NCBI GenBank assembly: GCA_002372325.1
Contig: DFFT01000101.1
Span: 1 to 16,061, forward strand
Origin: Succinivibrionaceae bacterium UBA3769
Lineage (GTDB): Bacteria; Pseudomonadota; Gammaproteobacteria; Enterobacterales; Succinivibrionaceae
Length of the DNA stretch: 16,061 nt
Direction of reading: 5' to 3'
Within the stretch, counting starts at the first letter, position 1; each line of letters starts with the position of its first letter. The translations under genes were made by a program, and so were the position numbers. The notes below the pieces were generated by a model. The model did no database searches and had not been told where the DNA came from. It worked only from the letters and a program-made list of their open reading frames with translations. This document shows, piece after piece, positions 1-7,156 of the stretch.

Positions 1-1
1 C

Positions 2-1762
2 GTGCTTAAATTTGACTTTTCCGGAGGGTATAGTTCCACCGACGGCACGGCCAGCGCCGCATACAGCACTGCGGAAGAAGCGCTGTCATTCTTTAAGCGC
101 AATATCGTAAACGGCATTGTTAATTTTTACAGATCATACCCGAAACTGTTACCCGGTTTTTTGAAAGCAGCAGATCCTGAAGATGGTTATTCTTCTGTCA
201 TCAGCTATTACAACGGATTCAAAATTCCCGCAGCAGTTCTTCAGGAATTCCTGACCTATATAAACGGCATGAGCGAAAAATTGTCTGGAAGGCTCATGGT
301 CATCATTGACGAGTATGACAATTTCACCAATGACATACTAACCAGAGACCCGGAGCTTTTCCGAAAAATTGCCAGAAAAGACGGCGAATTCTCAGCTTTT
401 TACGGGGTGCTGCGTAATTTCAAGCAAATGGGTATCATCAGCAAAATCTACGTAACCGGTGTCCTTCCGGTAACCATGGATACTGCAATTTCCGGTTTTG
501 TTTCAGAACACTTAACATCCGATCCGCAGTTCAATGAGCTGGCCGGCTTTACTGATAATGAAGTAATTGATCTTCTTAAACAGACTGTGGATTTTGAGAA
601 TTGCCCATTCTCTCCGGAAGAATTAAGGGCGGAGATGAAAAAAAGATATGACGGCTACAGATTTGCTGATAATGCGGAGAATACTGTTTACAATGCCACC
701 ATGTGTCTGAACTTCATCAGAGATCTGCAGAAGAAATATCAGGAAATTCCGAAATTTAAAATATTTGCCGATGCCAACATCGATTACGACAAACTATGCG
801 GGTATTTCATGCTGATGAACGAACAGGATCGCAAAGTGCTTATCGAGGATCTTGATGGCAAAAAACCCGTGCCATCAAATATCGGCATGGCTGTGAAGCT
901 GACAGCGGAACACGAAACTCTGAACTACCATGAAGGAGCCACCGTTCTTTATCATCTGGGCTTTCTCACCATGATGAGCGAGGAAGAGAAGAAATGCACC
1001 CCCAACTGCAGTCTCAATGTCGAGTACCTTACCATTCCAAATGAATATTTCCGGGATCTCTTTGCCAGATTTCTGCTGACACGCTCTCCCGCAGCCCTCC
1101 GGGAAATCGAGAGTATAAAGGATCTGGGAATGATGGCGGTTTCCAATGATATTTCCATATTAAGCGCCATGCTTCACCGGATAGCCGGCGGCTTTACCCA
1201 GACCGATGTCTCCCGCGAGGGGGAAAACCAAATCGCTCTTACAATATACACTGCCTTAAGTCTGGCAGCAGGCGGGAGCTTCAATATTACGAAGGAATAC
1301 CCCATAAGACATAACGGGAGTTTTGTTTTTGAGGACGGCCTTAACGAGGATGAGTACTGCGATGTTCCGGAAGACGAACCTGAGGATAAGCCCTCCCTCA
1401 CTGCGGATTCTGACGGTGTTTCTCCCGAGGACAGCGAAGATTTAAAGGCGGCTCAGGAACTTAAGGAACTATTTGGCGCCGAGGTTTTGAATCCGGCAGT
1501 TTCTCCGGATACCCTGCGGGGCCGAGCGGATCTTGTAGCCATCAATAAGGGCAAAGGTCCTAGCTATATTTTTGAATTCAAGTACAAAAGAAACAGCAAA
1601 GCACGGGAGAAGACCCGGGTACGGGTGATTAAAACCCTGTATGAGAGAGCGGTAAAGCAGCTTAACTTTTATGTATCGGACGATGCTTTAAGCAAGGTTT
1701 CCGACCTTCGGCGCTACGTTATCATGTACGTCTATGGCCGTTTCATTATCAAAGAGATATAG
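2..1762 (+). CDS. AAA-ATPase-like / PD-(D/E)XK nuclease-superfamily protein (DUF1703 type), 5' partial
   Basis: The open frame runs off the left edge, so the N-terminal Walker A region typical of this family is outside the window and the GTG at position 2 is probably internal. A Walker B-like segment (MVIIDEYDN, about residues 99-107 of the visible part) is followed by the usual family middle region (VTGVLPVTMD, then the ELAGFTDNEV segment). Near the C-terminus D510 and the E525-x-K527 of FEFKYKR match the PD-(D/E)XK nuclease core of the DUF1703 domain. Between the two parts lies an acidic stretch (about residues 455-485, rich in D, E and P). The family is multi-copy in gut anaerobes and its function is not settled; an endonuclease or defence-like role is only suggested by the fold. 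A hairpin lies 46 nt after the stop. The family call is secure, the function is not. Confidence 0.85.
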   Translation: MLKFDFSGGYSSTDGTASAAYSTAEEALSFFKRNIVNGIVNFYRSYPKLLPGFLKAADPEDGYSSVISYYNGFKIPAAVLQEFLTYINGMSEKLSGRLMVIIDEYDNFTNDILTRDPELFRKIARKDGEFSAFYGVLRNFKQMGIISKIYVTGVLPVTMDTAISGFVSEHLTSDPQFNELAGFTDNEVIDLLKQTVDFENCPFSPEELRAEMKKRYDGYRFADNAENTVYNATMCLNFIRDLQKKYQEIPKFKIFADANIDYDKLCGYFMLMNEQDRKVLIEDLDGKKPVPSNIGMAVKLTAEHETLNYHEGATVLYHLGFLTMMSEEEKKCTPNCSLNVEYLTIPNEYFRDLFARFLLTRSPAALREIESIKDLGMMAVSNDISILSAMLHRIAGGFTQTDVSREGENQIALTIYTALSLAAGGSFNITKEYPIRHNGSFVFEDGLNEDEYCDVPEDEPEDKPSLTADSDGVSPEDSEDLKAAQELKELFGAEVLNPAVSPDTLRGRADLVAINKGKGPSYIFEFKYKRNSKAREKTRVRVIKTLYERAVKQLNFYVSDDALSKVSDLRRYVIMYVYGRFIIKEI

Positions 1763-1807
1763 GGAGCAGGCACATCTGATACCGGCCGGGATTTCAAGCA
1801 CGGGAGT

Positions 1808-1845
1808 GGCCGGATCTCCGCCCCGGGAGTCCGGCCGGAGACTTT
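1808..1845 (+). terminator. Possible terminator hairpin after the DUF1703 gene
   Basis: GGCCGGA (1808-1814) pairs with TCCGGCC (1830-1836). Inside it CTCC pairs with GGAG after one bulged T, giving about 11 pairs around a short loop. The run that follows is T-rich but interrupted, so this is only terminator-like. The rest of 1763-1942 shows no gene or RNA that I can recognise. Confidence 0.4.
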
Positions 1846-1942
1846 GTTCTTTCTGCTGTCAAAGATCTCTAAGGATACCAGGCAGGAAGACGGGGAATGT
1901 ACATAGGATACATGATACAACGGGGTCTTAAGAATTGCTGGG

Positions 1943-2197
1943 TTATTTCTCAATCCTCCAGTACCCTGTTTTGTTGGATCCCATCCGCGTAATCCAGCCG
2001 TTGTTTTTCAGGAAGGCAATGCTTTTCTGGATGGTGGTGCTGCCCACACCAATCTTTGCTTCCATTTGCTTACCAGTCAAAACAGCTGCATTCGATAATG
2101 CTGATATGTATTCTCCGATGATATGCACATCAAACCAGTTTTCTTTAAATTCAAACCAATCCTTCTCTGATTTATATTGAATTAATAATTTTTTCAT
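1943..2197 (-). pseudogene. Collapsed AlbA_2/Schlafen-type regulator: N-terminal start joined to C-terminal winged helix
   Basis: The 84-residue frame begins like an AlbA_2 (divergent AAA_4) protein: the W-x-EFKENW segment around residues 14-20 and GEYISALSNAA around 28-38 are the usual opening of that domain. Immediately afterwards (from about residue 41) the sequence reads like the C-terminal winged helix of the same family, with the MEAKIGVGSTTIQKSI helices and the LKNNGWITRMGSNKTGYW wing. Family members are normally several hundred residues long with the rest of AlbA_2 and an ATPase-like part in between. The simplest reading is an in-frame internal deletion that removed the middle of the gene. 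The frame is still open, so a small DNA-binding product cannot be excluded. No strong ribosome site precedes the ATG. Confidence 0.65.
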
Positions 2198-2269
2198 AAT
2201 CTTTATTTACACATGCCATTTTACACACCTTGTTTAGCAAGTTATTTTTTGTAAAAAACAAGTTTGAAC

Positions 2270-2636
2270 TTTTGCGCCACATTTCATACTACTCACCAAT
2301 TTATATGATTTCAGGATCTTAATCCCTCACATCTTGCGATAATTACAATCTTTTTATATCGCACTTTACTATGCCCCTTAGCATGCGAGGTTCTGGGCTT
2401 TTTATGTCACACTTCATATGACACTTTATATAACACACTGGAAATAATCAACCCTCACGTCATAAGGGATTTTCAGCCTTTTTATGTCACACTTTATACG
2501 ACACCTTATATGACACCCCGGAATCATCAGCCCTTGCATCATATGGGTTGCCGGTCTTTTTTTATGTCACACTTTATACAACACCTTATATGACACCCCG
2601 GAATCAGCAAGCCCTCGCATCATATGGACTTTTGAG
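2270..2636. repeat. Degenerate ~80-bp tandem repeat array with nested 12-bp subrepeats
   Basis: Units begin at 2270, 2351, 2399, 2479 and 2559, each with a T-rich lead into a TATGTCAC-like motif. The last three starts are exactly 80 bp apart; the 2351 unit is shortened to 48 bp and the 2270 unit is the most diverged. The three best units each open with three 12-bp subrepeats of the form TAT-nnn-ACA-nnn, for example TATGTCACACTT (2483), TATACGACACCT (2495) and TATATGACACCC (2507). The second half of each unit contains CCC and GGG arms (CC and GG in the last) separated by 11 nt, giving a small hairpin. The array is AT-rich compared with its flanks and stops 8 nt from the MATE stop codon. Together with 2198-2269, where I see nothing else, it fills the gap between the AlbA_2 remnant and the MATE gene. 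Confidence 0.8.
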
Positions 2637-2644
2637 AAAACCTG

Positions 2645-4141
2645 CTAAACCGTTCCATCCGGTTCATTTTCCCGGTGATTTACCGCATTCTGATTCTCTT
2701 GATCCGGCTTCGCAGCGAGAGACTTTTCCTGAAAGTTCCGGATCCAGCGATCCCGCAGGAGTCGCAGCAGGAACAAAAGGCCCCGGACACAAAGCTCCAG
2801 AGCCATGGCAAACCATACCCCGGCAAGACCGAATCTTCCGGCCAGAAATGCCGCCAGGGGCAGCCTTACCAGCCAGATACTGACAAAATTGTAAATACTG
2901 GGAATCAGTGTATCCCCCACCCCGCGGAAAACGCCGTTGGCCACAATGGCCACCGCAAACATCGGTTCTGCAAAGACCTCGATTCTCAGAATCTGGGTAC
3001 CCAGACTTCTGATGTCCGGATCCGGGGACATAATGCCAATGAACACCGGCGCCAGAATATAAAGAAGCACCGCCATCCCGGCCATTACCAGCATGCCCAG
3101 AGAAACACACATGCGTCCCAGTCTTCTGGCAGTGTCAAAAAGACCGGCTCCGGCCACCTGTCCGATAATGGCCGTGGCCGCCACGGCAATGCCGTACCCC
3201 GGCATATAGCAGAGACTTTCCGCCGTTATGGCAAAGGCGTTAGCAGCCAATGCTACCGTTCCCAGCGGGGCCACAATAACCGTAAAGGTGATGTAGGCGC
3301 TGCTCATCAAAACCTGCTCCAGAGCCACCGGCATGGAAATCCGCACCGCCATTCGTAAGTCATGGGCGACAAAATGCGTTTTCTCCTCGGGATGCTTCCG
3401 GAGAACAGGCGATCTTTTCAGAAGATAAAAAAGGAGTATTCCGGCGATAAGGAGCTCAGCAAGACCGGTGCCCAAAGCAGCTCCGATAACTCCGAGACCG
3501 GCGCCGGGAATACTGATGACGCCAAAGGGAAGAGCGATCTCAAACCCCGGAAAAATCAGAAAGGCATTGAAAATCACGTCAAGAACGCACATCACGATGT
3601 GCAAAAAGCTCGGGAAGGACATATTGCCCGAGGACTGAATCATGCCGGTGGCCACCCCGTTAAGCTGCACCGCCGGAAAAAATAACGCAAAGATCAGAAA
3701 GTACCAGGAGGCATTCAGGTTAATATCCGGAGATCCCCCCAGAAGCTCTGGCAGATAGGGACTTATTGCCGCTCCCAGTCCTCCCATAACCAGACTGAAG
3801 ATAAAGGTTACCCGGAGCCCCTGTCCCACGATGTTCCGGGCGTCCTTAAGGGAGCCCGCTCCGATTTTCTGGGCCGCCTGCACCGAAAACCCCATCCCCG
3901 CCGCCATGGCAAAGCCATAGAAGAGCCAGGTGCTGGAGGCTATAAGACCGATAGAGGCGGAATCCCGGGCTCCCAGCTGACCTACCATGGCAGCGTCAAT
4001 ATACTGCATTACCGTGGATGATATCTGAGCCAGCACCGCCGGAATGCTGAGGAGAAGCACCATTTTAAGCTGAGCGCCAAAGGAAAGCTGCTCGCCTCTG
4101 GTAAGGCGGGTCAGAAGAGTCTCTTTGGCTGCAGTGCTCAT
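2645..4141 (-). CDS. MATE family multidrug/sodium-type efflux transporter
   Basis: The 498-residue protein is strongly hydrophobic with about twelve membrane segments in two homologous MatE halves. The first half opens with LKMVLLLSIPAVLAQISSTV and the MQYIDAAMVGQLG segment, the classic N-terminal MATE signature; the second half contains MPVALEQVLMSSAYITFTV and the conserved FRGVGDTLIPS. Members of this inner-membrane family export cationic drugs or metabolites using Na+ or H+ gradients; the substrate cannot be read from sequence. AGGA lies about 8 nt before the ATG. The gene follows the thioesterase gene on the same strand after 72 nt, so the two are probably co-transcribed. The last about 30 residues form a polar cytoplasmic tail. 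The tandem repeat array begins 8 nt past the stop codon. Confidence 0.93.
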   Translation of the reverse strand: MSTAAKETLLTRLTRGEQLSFGAQLKMVLLLSIPAVLAQISSTVMQYIDAAMVGQLGARDSASIGLIASSTWLFYGFAMAAGMGFSVQAAQKIGAGSLKDARNIVGQGLRVTFIFSLVMGGLGAAISPYLPELLGGSPDINLNASWYFLIFALFFPAVQLNGVATGMIQSSGNMSFPSFLHIVMCVLDVIFNAFLIFPGFEIALPFGVISIPGAGLGVIGAALGTGLAELLIAGILLFYLLKRSPVLRKHPEEKTHFVAHDLRMAVRISMPVALEQVLMSSAYITFTVIVAPLGTVALAANAFAITAESLCYMPGYGIAVAATAIIGQVAGAGLFDTARRLGRMCVSLGMLVMAGMAVLLYILAPVFIGIMSPDPDIRSLGTQILRIEVFAEPMFAVAIVANGVFRGVGDTLIPSIYNFVSIWLVRLPLAAFLAGRFGLAGVWFAMALELCVRGLLFLLRLLRDRWIRNFQEKSLAAKPDQENQNAVNHRENEPDGTV

Positions 4142-4213
4142 ATGGGTGTCCTGAAAGAATGAAGTGAAGAGCCTGATAAACCGGAAAACAGGCCCGGGAA
4201 TGCAGAACAGAGG

Positions 4214-4741
4214 TCAGGCAGATCCCGCGGACTTCCCGGGACTATCGGAATGACCGGTACCGGAAATATGCTCCGGATGGGGTTCCGAAGGCTTCTCCGC
4301 AGCATCCTTGGCAGGGCTCATATGCCGTCTTACCGCCAAAGTCATATGCCCCTCGGCAATAAGATTGTTTTCTTCGTCCCGTACCGTTACCAGCCAGACC
4401 TGAACGGAAGAACCCAGATGCCGGGGCACCGCATGAGCAGTGACAAAACCTTCCCGCACCGCTCTCAGATGGTGGGTCTCAATATCAAGCCCCATGCAGG
4501 AATGGGCTTTATCGGCGGCATAGTTGCCGGCGATGGATCCCAGAGTTTCAATAAGCGCGGCCGTGGCGCCCCCGTGGAGATACCCGTAGGGCTGCCGGGT
4601 TCTGTCATCCACCGGCATCCGGGCCTCCATCCAGTCATCTCCGAAAGCGGTGAAGCTGATGCCCAGCCCGGCCATGAGCCCCTTCCGGCAGAAGGAGTTC
4701 AGGATCTCCATGGTAAAAGGCTTTTTCCAGATAACGCTCAT
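4214..4741 (-). CDS. menI: MenI/YdiI-like hotdog-fold acyl-CoA thioesterase with C-terminal tail
   Basis: The first about 140 residues align by eye along their length with E. coli YdiI (MenI) and EntH: an N-terminal VIWKKPFT, FGDDWMEARMPVDDRTRQP, then YGYLHGGATAALIETLGS. H56 of the HGG turn and E65 occupy the positions of the catalytic residues of that group. YdiI hydrolyses 1,4-dihydroxy-2-naphthoyl-CoA in menaquinone synthesis, but the PaaI/EntH/YdiI subfamily is promiscuous, so the substrate here is an inference and the symbol is tentative. The protein is 175 residues, longer than the usual 136-140, because of a polar tail rich in S, P, H, E and K after residue 138. The start has AAGGA 6 nt upstream and a perfect -10 box in the divergent region before pabB. 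The MATE gene follows downstream. Confidence 0.82.
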   Translation of the reverse strand: MSVIWKKPFTMEILNSFCRKGLMAGLGISFTAFGDDWMEARMPVDDRTRQPYGYLHGGATAALIETLGSIAGNYAADKAHSCMGLDIETHHLRAVREGFVTAHAVPRHLGSSVQVWLVTVRDEENNLIAEGHMTLAVRRHMSPAKDAAEKPSEPHPEHISGTGHSDSPGKSAGSA

Positions 4742-4792
4742 TTATTTTCCTTAAGTTCCCGTCTCCGGCCCCGGCCGGAAATAATCCTGAAC

Positions 4793-4821
4793 ATTATAAA
4801 GGAGATTTCCGTCCGGGTAAT
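4793..4821 (-). promoter_or_regulatory. Probable sigma-70 promoter for the thioesterase-MATE operon
   Basis: On the minus strand a perfect TATAAT lies at 4798-4793, about 50 nt before the thioesterase ATG, with AAGGA in front of the ATG. The -35 region is poor (3 of 6 at best), so an activator or a weak promoter is possible. On the other strand TACAAT (4843-4848) could be a -10 for pabBC but has no recognisable -35. Confidence 0.45.
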
Positions 4822-4925
4822 GCCGGATTATCATCAGCGGTGTACAATGAGCCCGCCGTTATCGGGCTCTCCGGGAGCACCCCTTGATCTGATATCCGAG
4901 AGCGCTTAAACATGGGACACTGAAC

Positions 4926-6477
4926 ATGCAAATATTCGCCGGCTGCTGTTACCGGGATCCTGCAGAAACCGTTGCCGTATTTTCTCCCGGGGATATACAA
5001 TCGGGCATTGACCGCATTCAGGAGCTCCGGGATCAGGGCTTTTATCTTCTGGGCTATATGCGCTACAGCCTGGAAAAACCCCATGAAAAAGGCTGCCCCC
5101 TGATTTTCTTTGAGGCCTTCAGATCCTGTGAGGATCTCCGCGATACCGCAAACCGGGATGCTGCCGCCCCAGGTGCTGCAGACACCGCTGACCTGCCTGT
5201 CGGAATTGCCGTAATCCCTCTTATCTCCCGGGAAGAGTACTTTAATAAAATCGCCTTTATCCGGGAACAGATCCTGAACGGCATCGCCTACGAGGTAAAC
5301 TACACCTATCCCTCTCTGGTAAAAGCCAGCATCTCCGGACTCTCTCTACAATTATCTGCTCCGAAGGCAGCAAACACCTTATAACGCCTTTTTAGAAAAC
5401 CGGTACGAAACCATTATGTCATTCTCCCCGGAACTCTTTTTCCGGATAAAGGGCAGACATATTGTTACCAAACCCATGAAGGGCACCATACGCCGCGGTC
5501 AGACTCAGGAGGAAGACCGGAAAAACCGGGATTTTCTGGCCCGGGATCCTAAAAACCGGGCAGAAAACCTTATGATCGCAGATCTGCTCCGGAATGATCT
5601 CGGCATGATTGCCCGGGACGGCACCGTCAGAGCTGACAGGCTTTTTGCCATTGAAGAGCATCCCACTGTTTTTCAGATGACCTCGGAAATATCCGCCGAA
5701 CTCAGATCAGAGGTTTCTCTTTATGACATCATAAGAGCTCTCTATCCCTGCGGTTCCATCACCGGCGCCCCGAAATTATCCGTCATGAGGGTAATCAGAG
5801 AAGCCGAGCCCTTTGACAGAGAGGTTTACTGCGGGGCCATTGTCTGGCTGCACGGAGATGAAGCAGTGTTTTCGGTTCCAATCAGGATTCTCCAGAAACA
5901 GCATGATGAACAGTATTTCAGGTACTATGCGGGAGGAGCGGTCACCTTCGATTCCACAGCCGCTGATGAGTGGGAGGAAACTCTGGCCAAAACAAAATTT
6001 CTGGAAAGCGGGTTTTCGCTTATTGAAACAGGAACCGGAAATCAGGATCGGGAGCTTCATCTCAGCCGGCTGAGAAACTCCGCCCGGGAATTCGGCTTTG
6101 CCTGGCCCCGGGAACTGGATTCCTTTGCGTTTCCGGAGGATCGGGTTGCGCGCATTGAGCTTTTCCGGGACGGCCGTTACGACATTACCGAAAGGCCCCT
6201 CCCGGCTCCGGCAGTCCGGCCCCGGGTTCGCATTAACGGGAAGGTAAATTCCCAAAACCCCTTTCTGTACCATAAAACCTCAGTGAGAAGCCCGGCGCCC
6301 CGGGACTTCTTTGAGGAAATCCGGGTTAACGAAAGAAACGAAATCACCGAGGGAACCTTTACCAACGTGGCCGCCCAAATCGGAGACACGCTGTTCACTC
6401 CGCCGGTATCCTCCGGTCTCTTGAATGGGGTTATGAATTCCGTAAGAGGAATGTTCGAGGTGGAATTATGCTCCTGA
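4926..6477 (+). pseudogene. pabB: Bifunctional aminodeoxychorismate synthase I / lyase fusion (PabB-PabC), frameshifted and with a shortened lyase domain
   Basis: PabB makes 4-amino-4-deoxychorismate from chorismate using ammonia from PabA; PabC then splits it to p-aminobenzoate for folate. The first frame (4926-5384) carries the PabB N-terminus up to YEVNYTYP. The second frame, open from upstream of 5344, continues it with LYNYLLRRQQTPYNAFLENR, SFSPELFF, the KPMKGT motif with the catalytic Lys typical of PabB, ENLMIADLLRNDLG and GAPKLSVMR. The join lies at a (CT)4 run, 5340-5347; one more CT unit would restore a single frame. From about 6000 the lyase part follows, with FLYHKTSVR (PLP lysine) and NEITEGTFTN. 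Near 6430 GLLNGV runs straight into NSVRGMFEVEL, where about 30 residues are normally found between them. The gene overlaps pabA by 10 nt. Both lesions suggest loss of function, but expression by slippage or a sequence error at the CT run cannot be excluded. Confidence 0.85.
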
Positions 6478-7028
6478 TAGACAATTACGACTCCTTTACC
6501 TACAACATCGTCCAGTATCTCAGGATGCTCGGCGAACGGCCCCAGGTGATAAAAAACGATGAAATGCCCCCTGATGCCATTGACCGGCTCCGTTTCCAGA
6601 AAATCATCATCTCTCCGGGCTGGGGCTCCCCGGAAAACTCCGGCGTCTCCATGGAGGTAATCCGGCGCTATCAGGATAAAGCGTCCATTCTGGGAATCTG
6701 CCTGGGCATGCAGTGTCTGGCGGCGTTTTTCGGGGCCAGGATCGTCAGAGCTCCTGTCCCCTGCCACGGCAAGAACTCGGATATCTTTTTCAGGAAGGGT
6801 TTTGAGCTCTTTAAGGACTTCCCCCAAGGCTTCAGTGCCACCAGATATCATTCCCTCATGATTTCAAATCCGACGCCAGATACGGAAATCATGGCGGAAA
6901 CCGCGGATCACATCCCCATGGCTCTCCGGATCCGCAATAAACGGCTATACGGCGTACAGTTTCATCCTGAAGCCGTGCTTACGGAACACGGGATCGATAT
7001 TTTCAGAAATTTCATCTCCCTCTGCTGA
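6468..7028 (+). CDS. pabA: Aminodeoxychorismate synthase glutamine amidotransferase component
   Basis: This is a 186-residue class I (TrpG/PabA type) glutamine amidotransferase, full length for PabA. It starts with the family signature MLLIDNYDSFTYNIVQYL. The nucleophile is C78 in GICLGMQC, and the remaining triad residues are H166 and E168 in QFHPEA. PCHGKNSDI matches the conserved HGK segment. It would hydrolyse glutamine and pass ammonia to PabB in the cytoplasm. Its ATG lies inside the last codons of the upstream fusion gene (10-nt overlap), which implies translational coupling and argues for PabA rather than TrpG, as no tryptophan genes are present. The gene looks intact although its partner is broken; in many bacteria one amidotransferase serves both p-aminobenzoate and anthranilate synthesis, which could keep it under selection. 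Confidence 0.92.
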   Translation: MLLIDNYDSFTYNIVQYLRMLGERPQVIKNDEMPPDAIDRLRFQKIIISPGWGSPENSGVSMEVIRRYQDKASILGICLGMQCLAAFFGARIVRAPVPCHGKNSDIFFRKGFELFKDFPQGFSATRYHSLMISNPTPDTEIMAETADHIPMALRIRNKRLYGVQFHPEAVLTEHGIDIFRNFISLC

Positions 7029-7054
7029 CTGAGAAAGTCATAAAATCATGGCGT

Positions 7055-7082
7055 GCTATGATCATGACAAGCTATGATCATG
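7055..7082. repeat. 12-bp direct repeat upstream of nudC, possible operator
   Basis: GCTATGATCATG occurs at 7055-7066 and again at 7071-7082, a 16-bp period. Each copy contains the palindrome ATGATCAT, and a related TCATGG follows AAA at 7046. It lies between pabA and nudC, about 75 nt before the nudC start. Each copy also holds TATGAT, a possible -10 hexamer, without a good -35. Binding by a regulator is inference only. Confidence 0.4.
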
Positions 7083-7156
7083 GCAGACCTGATGGCAGGA
7101 TAAGAAGCCGAAAAATTGCATATCGAGGGAAGGAAGGATGACTGACGAGGTAAAAC

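Noticed and set aside
2229..2250. Terminator formed by CTTG and CAAG followed by a T-run
   Set aside because: The stem has only 4 bp and there is no plus-strand gene before it; too weak to call.
2270..2636. CRISPR array
   Set aside because: The repeated units are about 80 bp and similar along most of their length, with no unique spacers of uniform size and no cas genes nearby.
5340..5384. Programmed ribosomal frameshift in pabB
   Set aside because: No slippery heptamer, internal Shine-Dalgarno site or strong downstream structure was evident, and the lyase domain is also damaged. Not fully excluded.
5416..6477. A separate gene starting at the ATG at 5416
   Set aside because: The frame is open from upstream and encodes PabB residues before that ATG; it is the second half of the frameshifted fusion.
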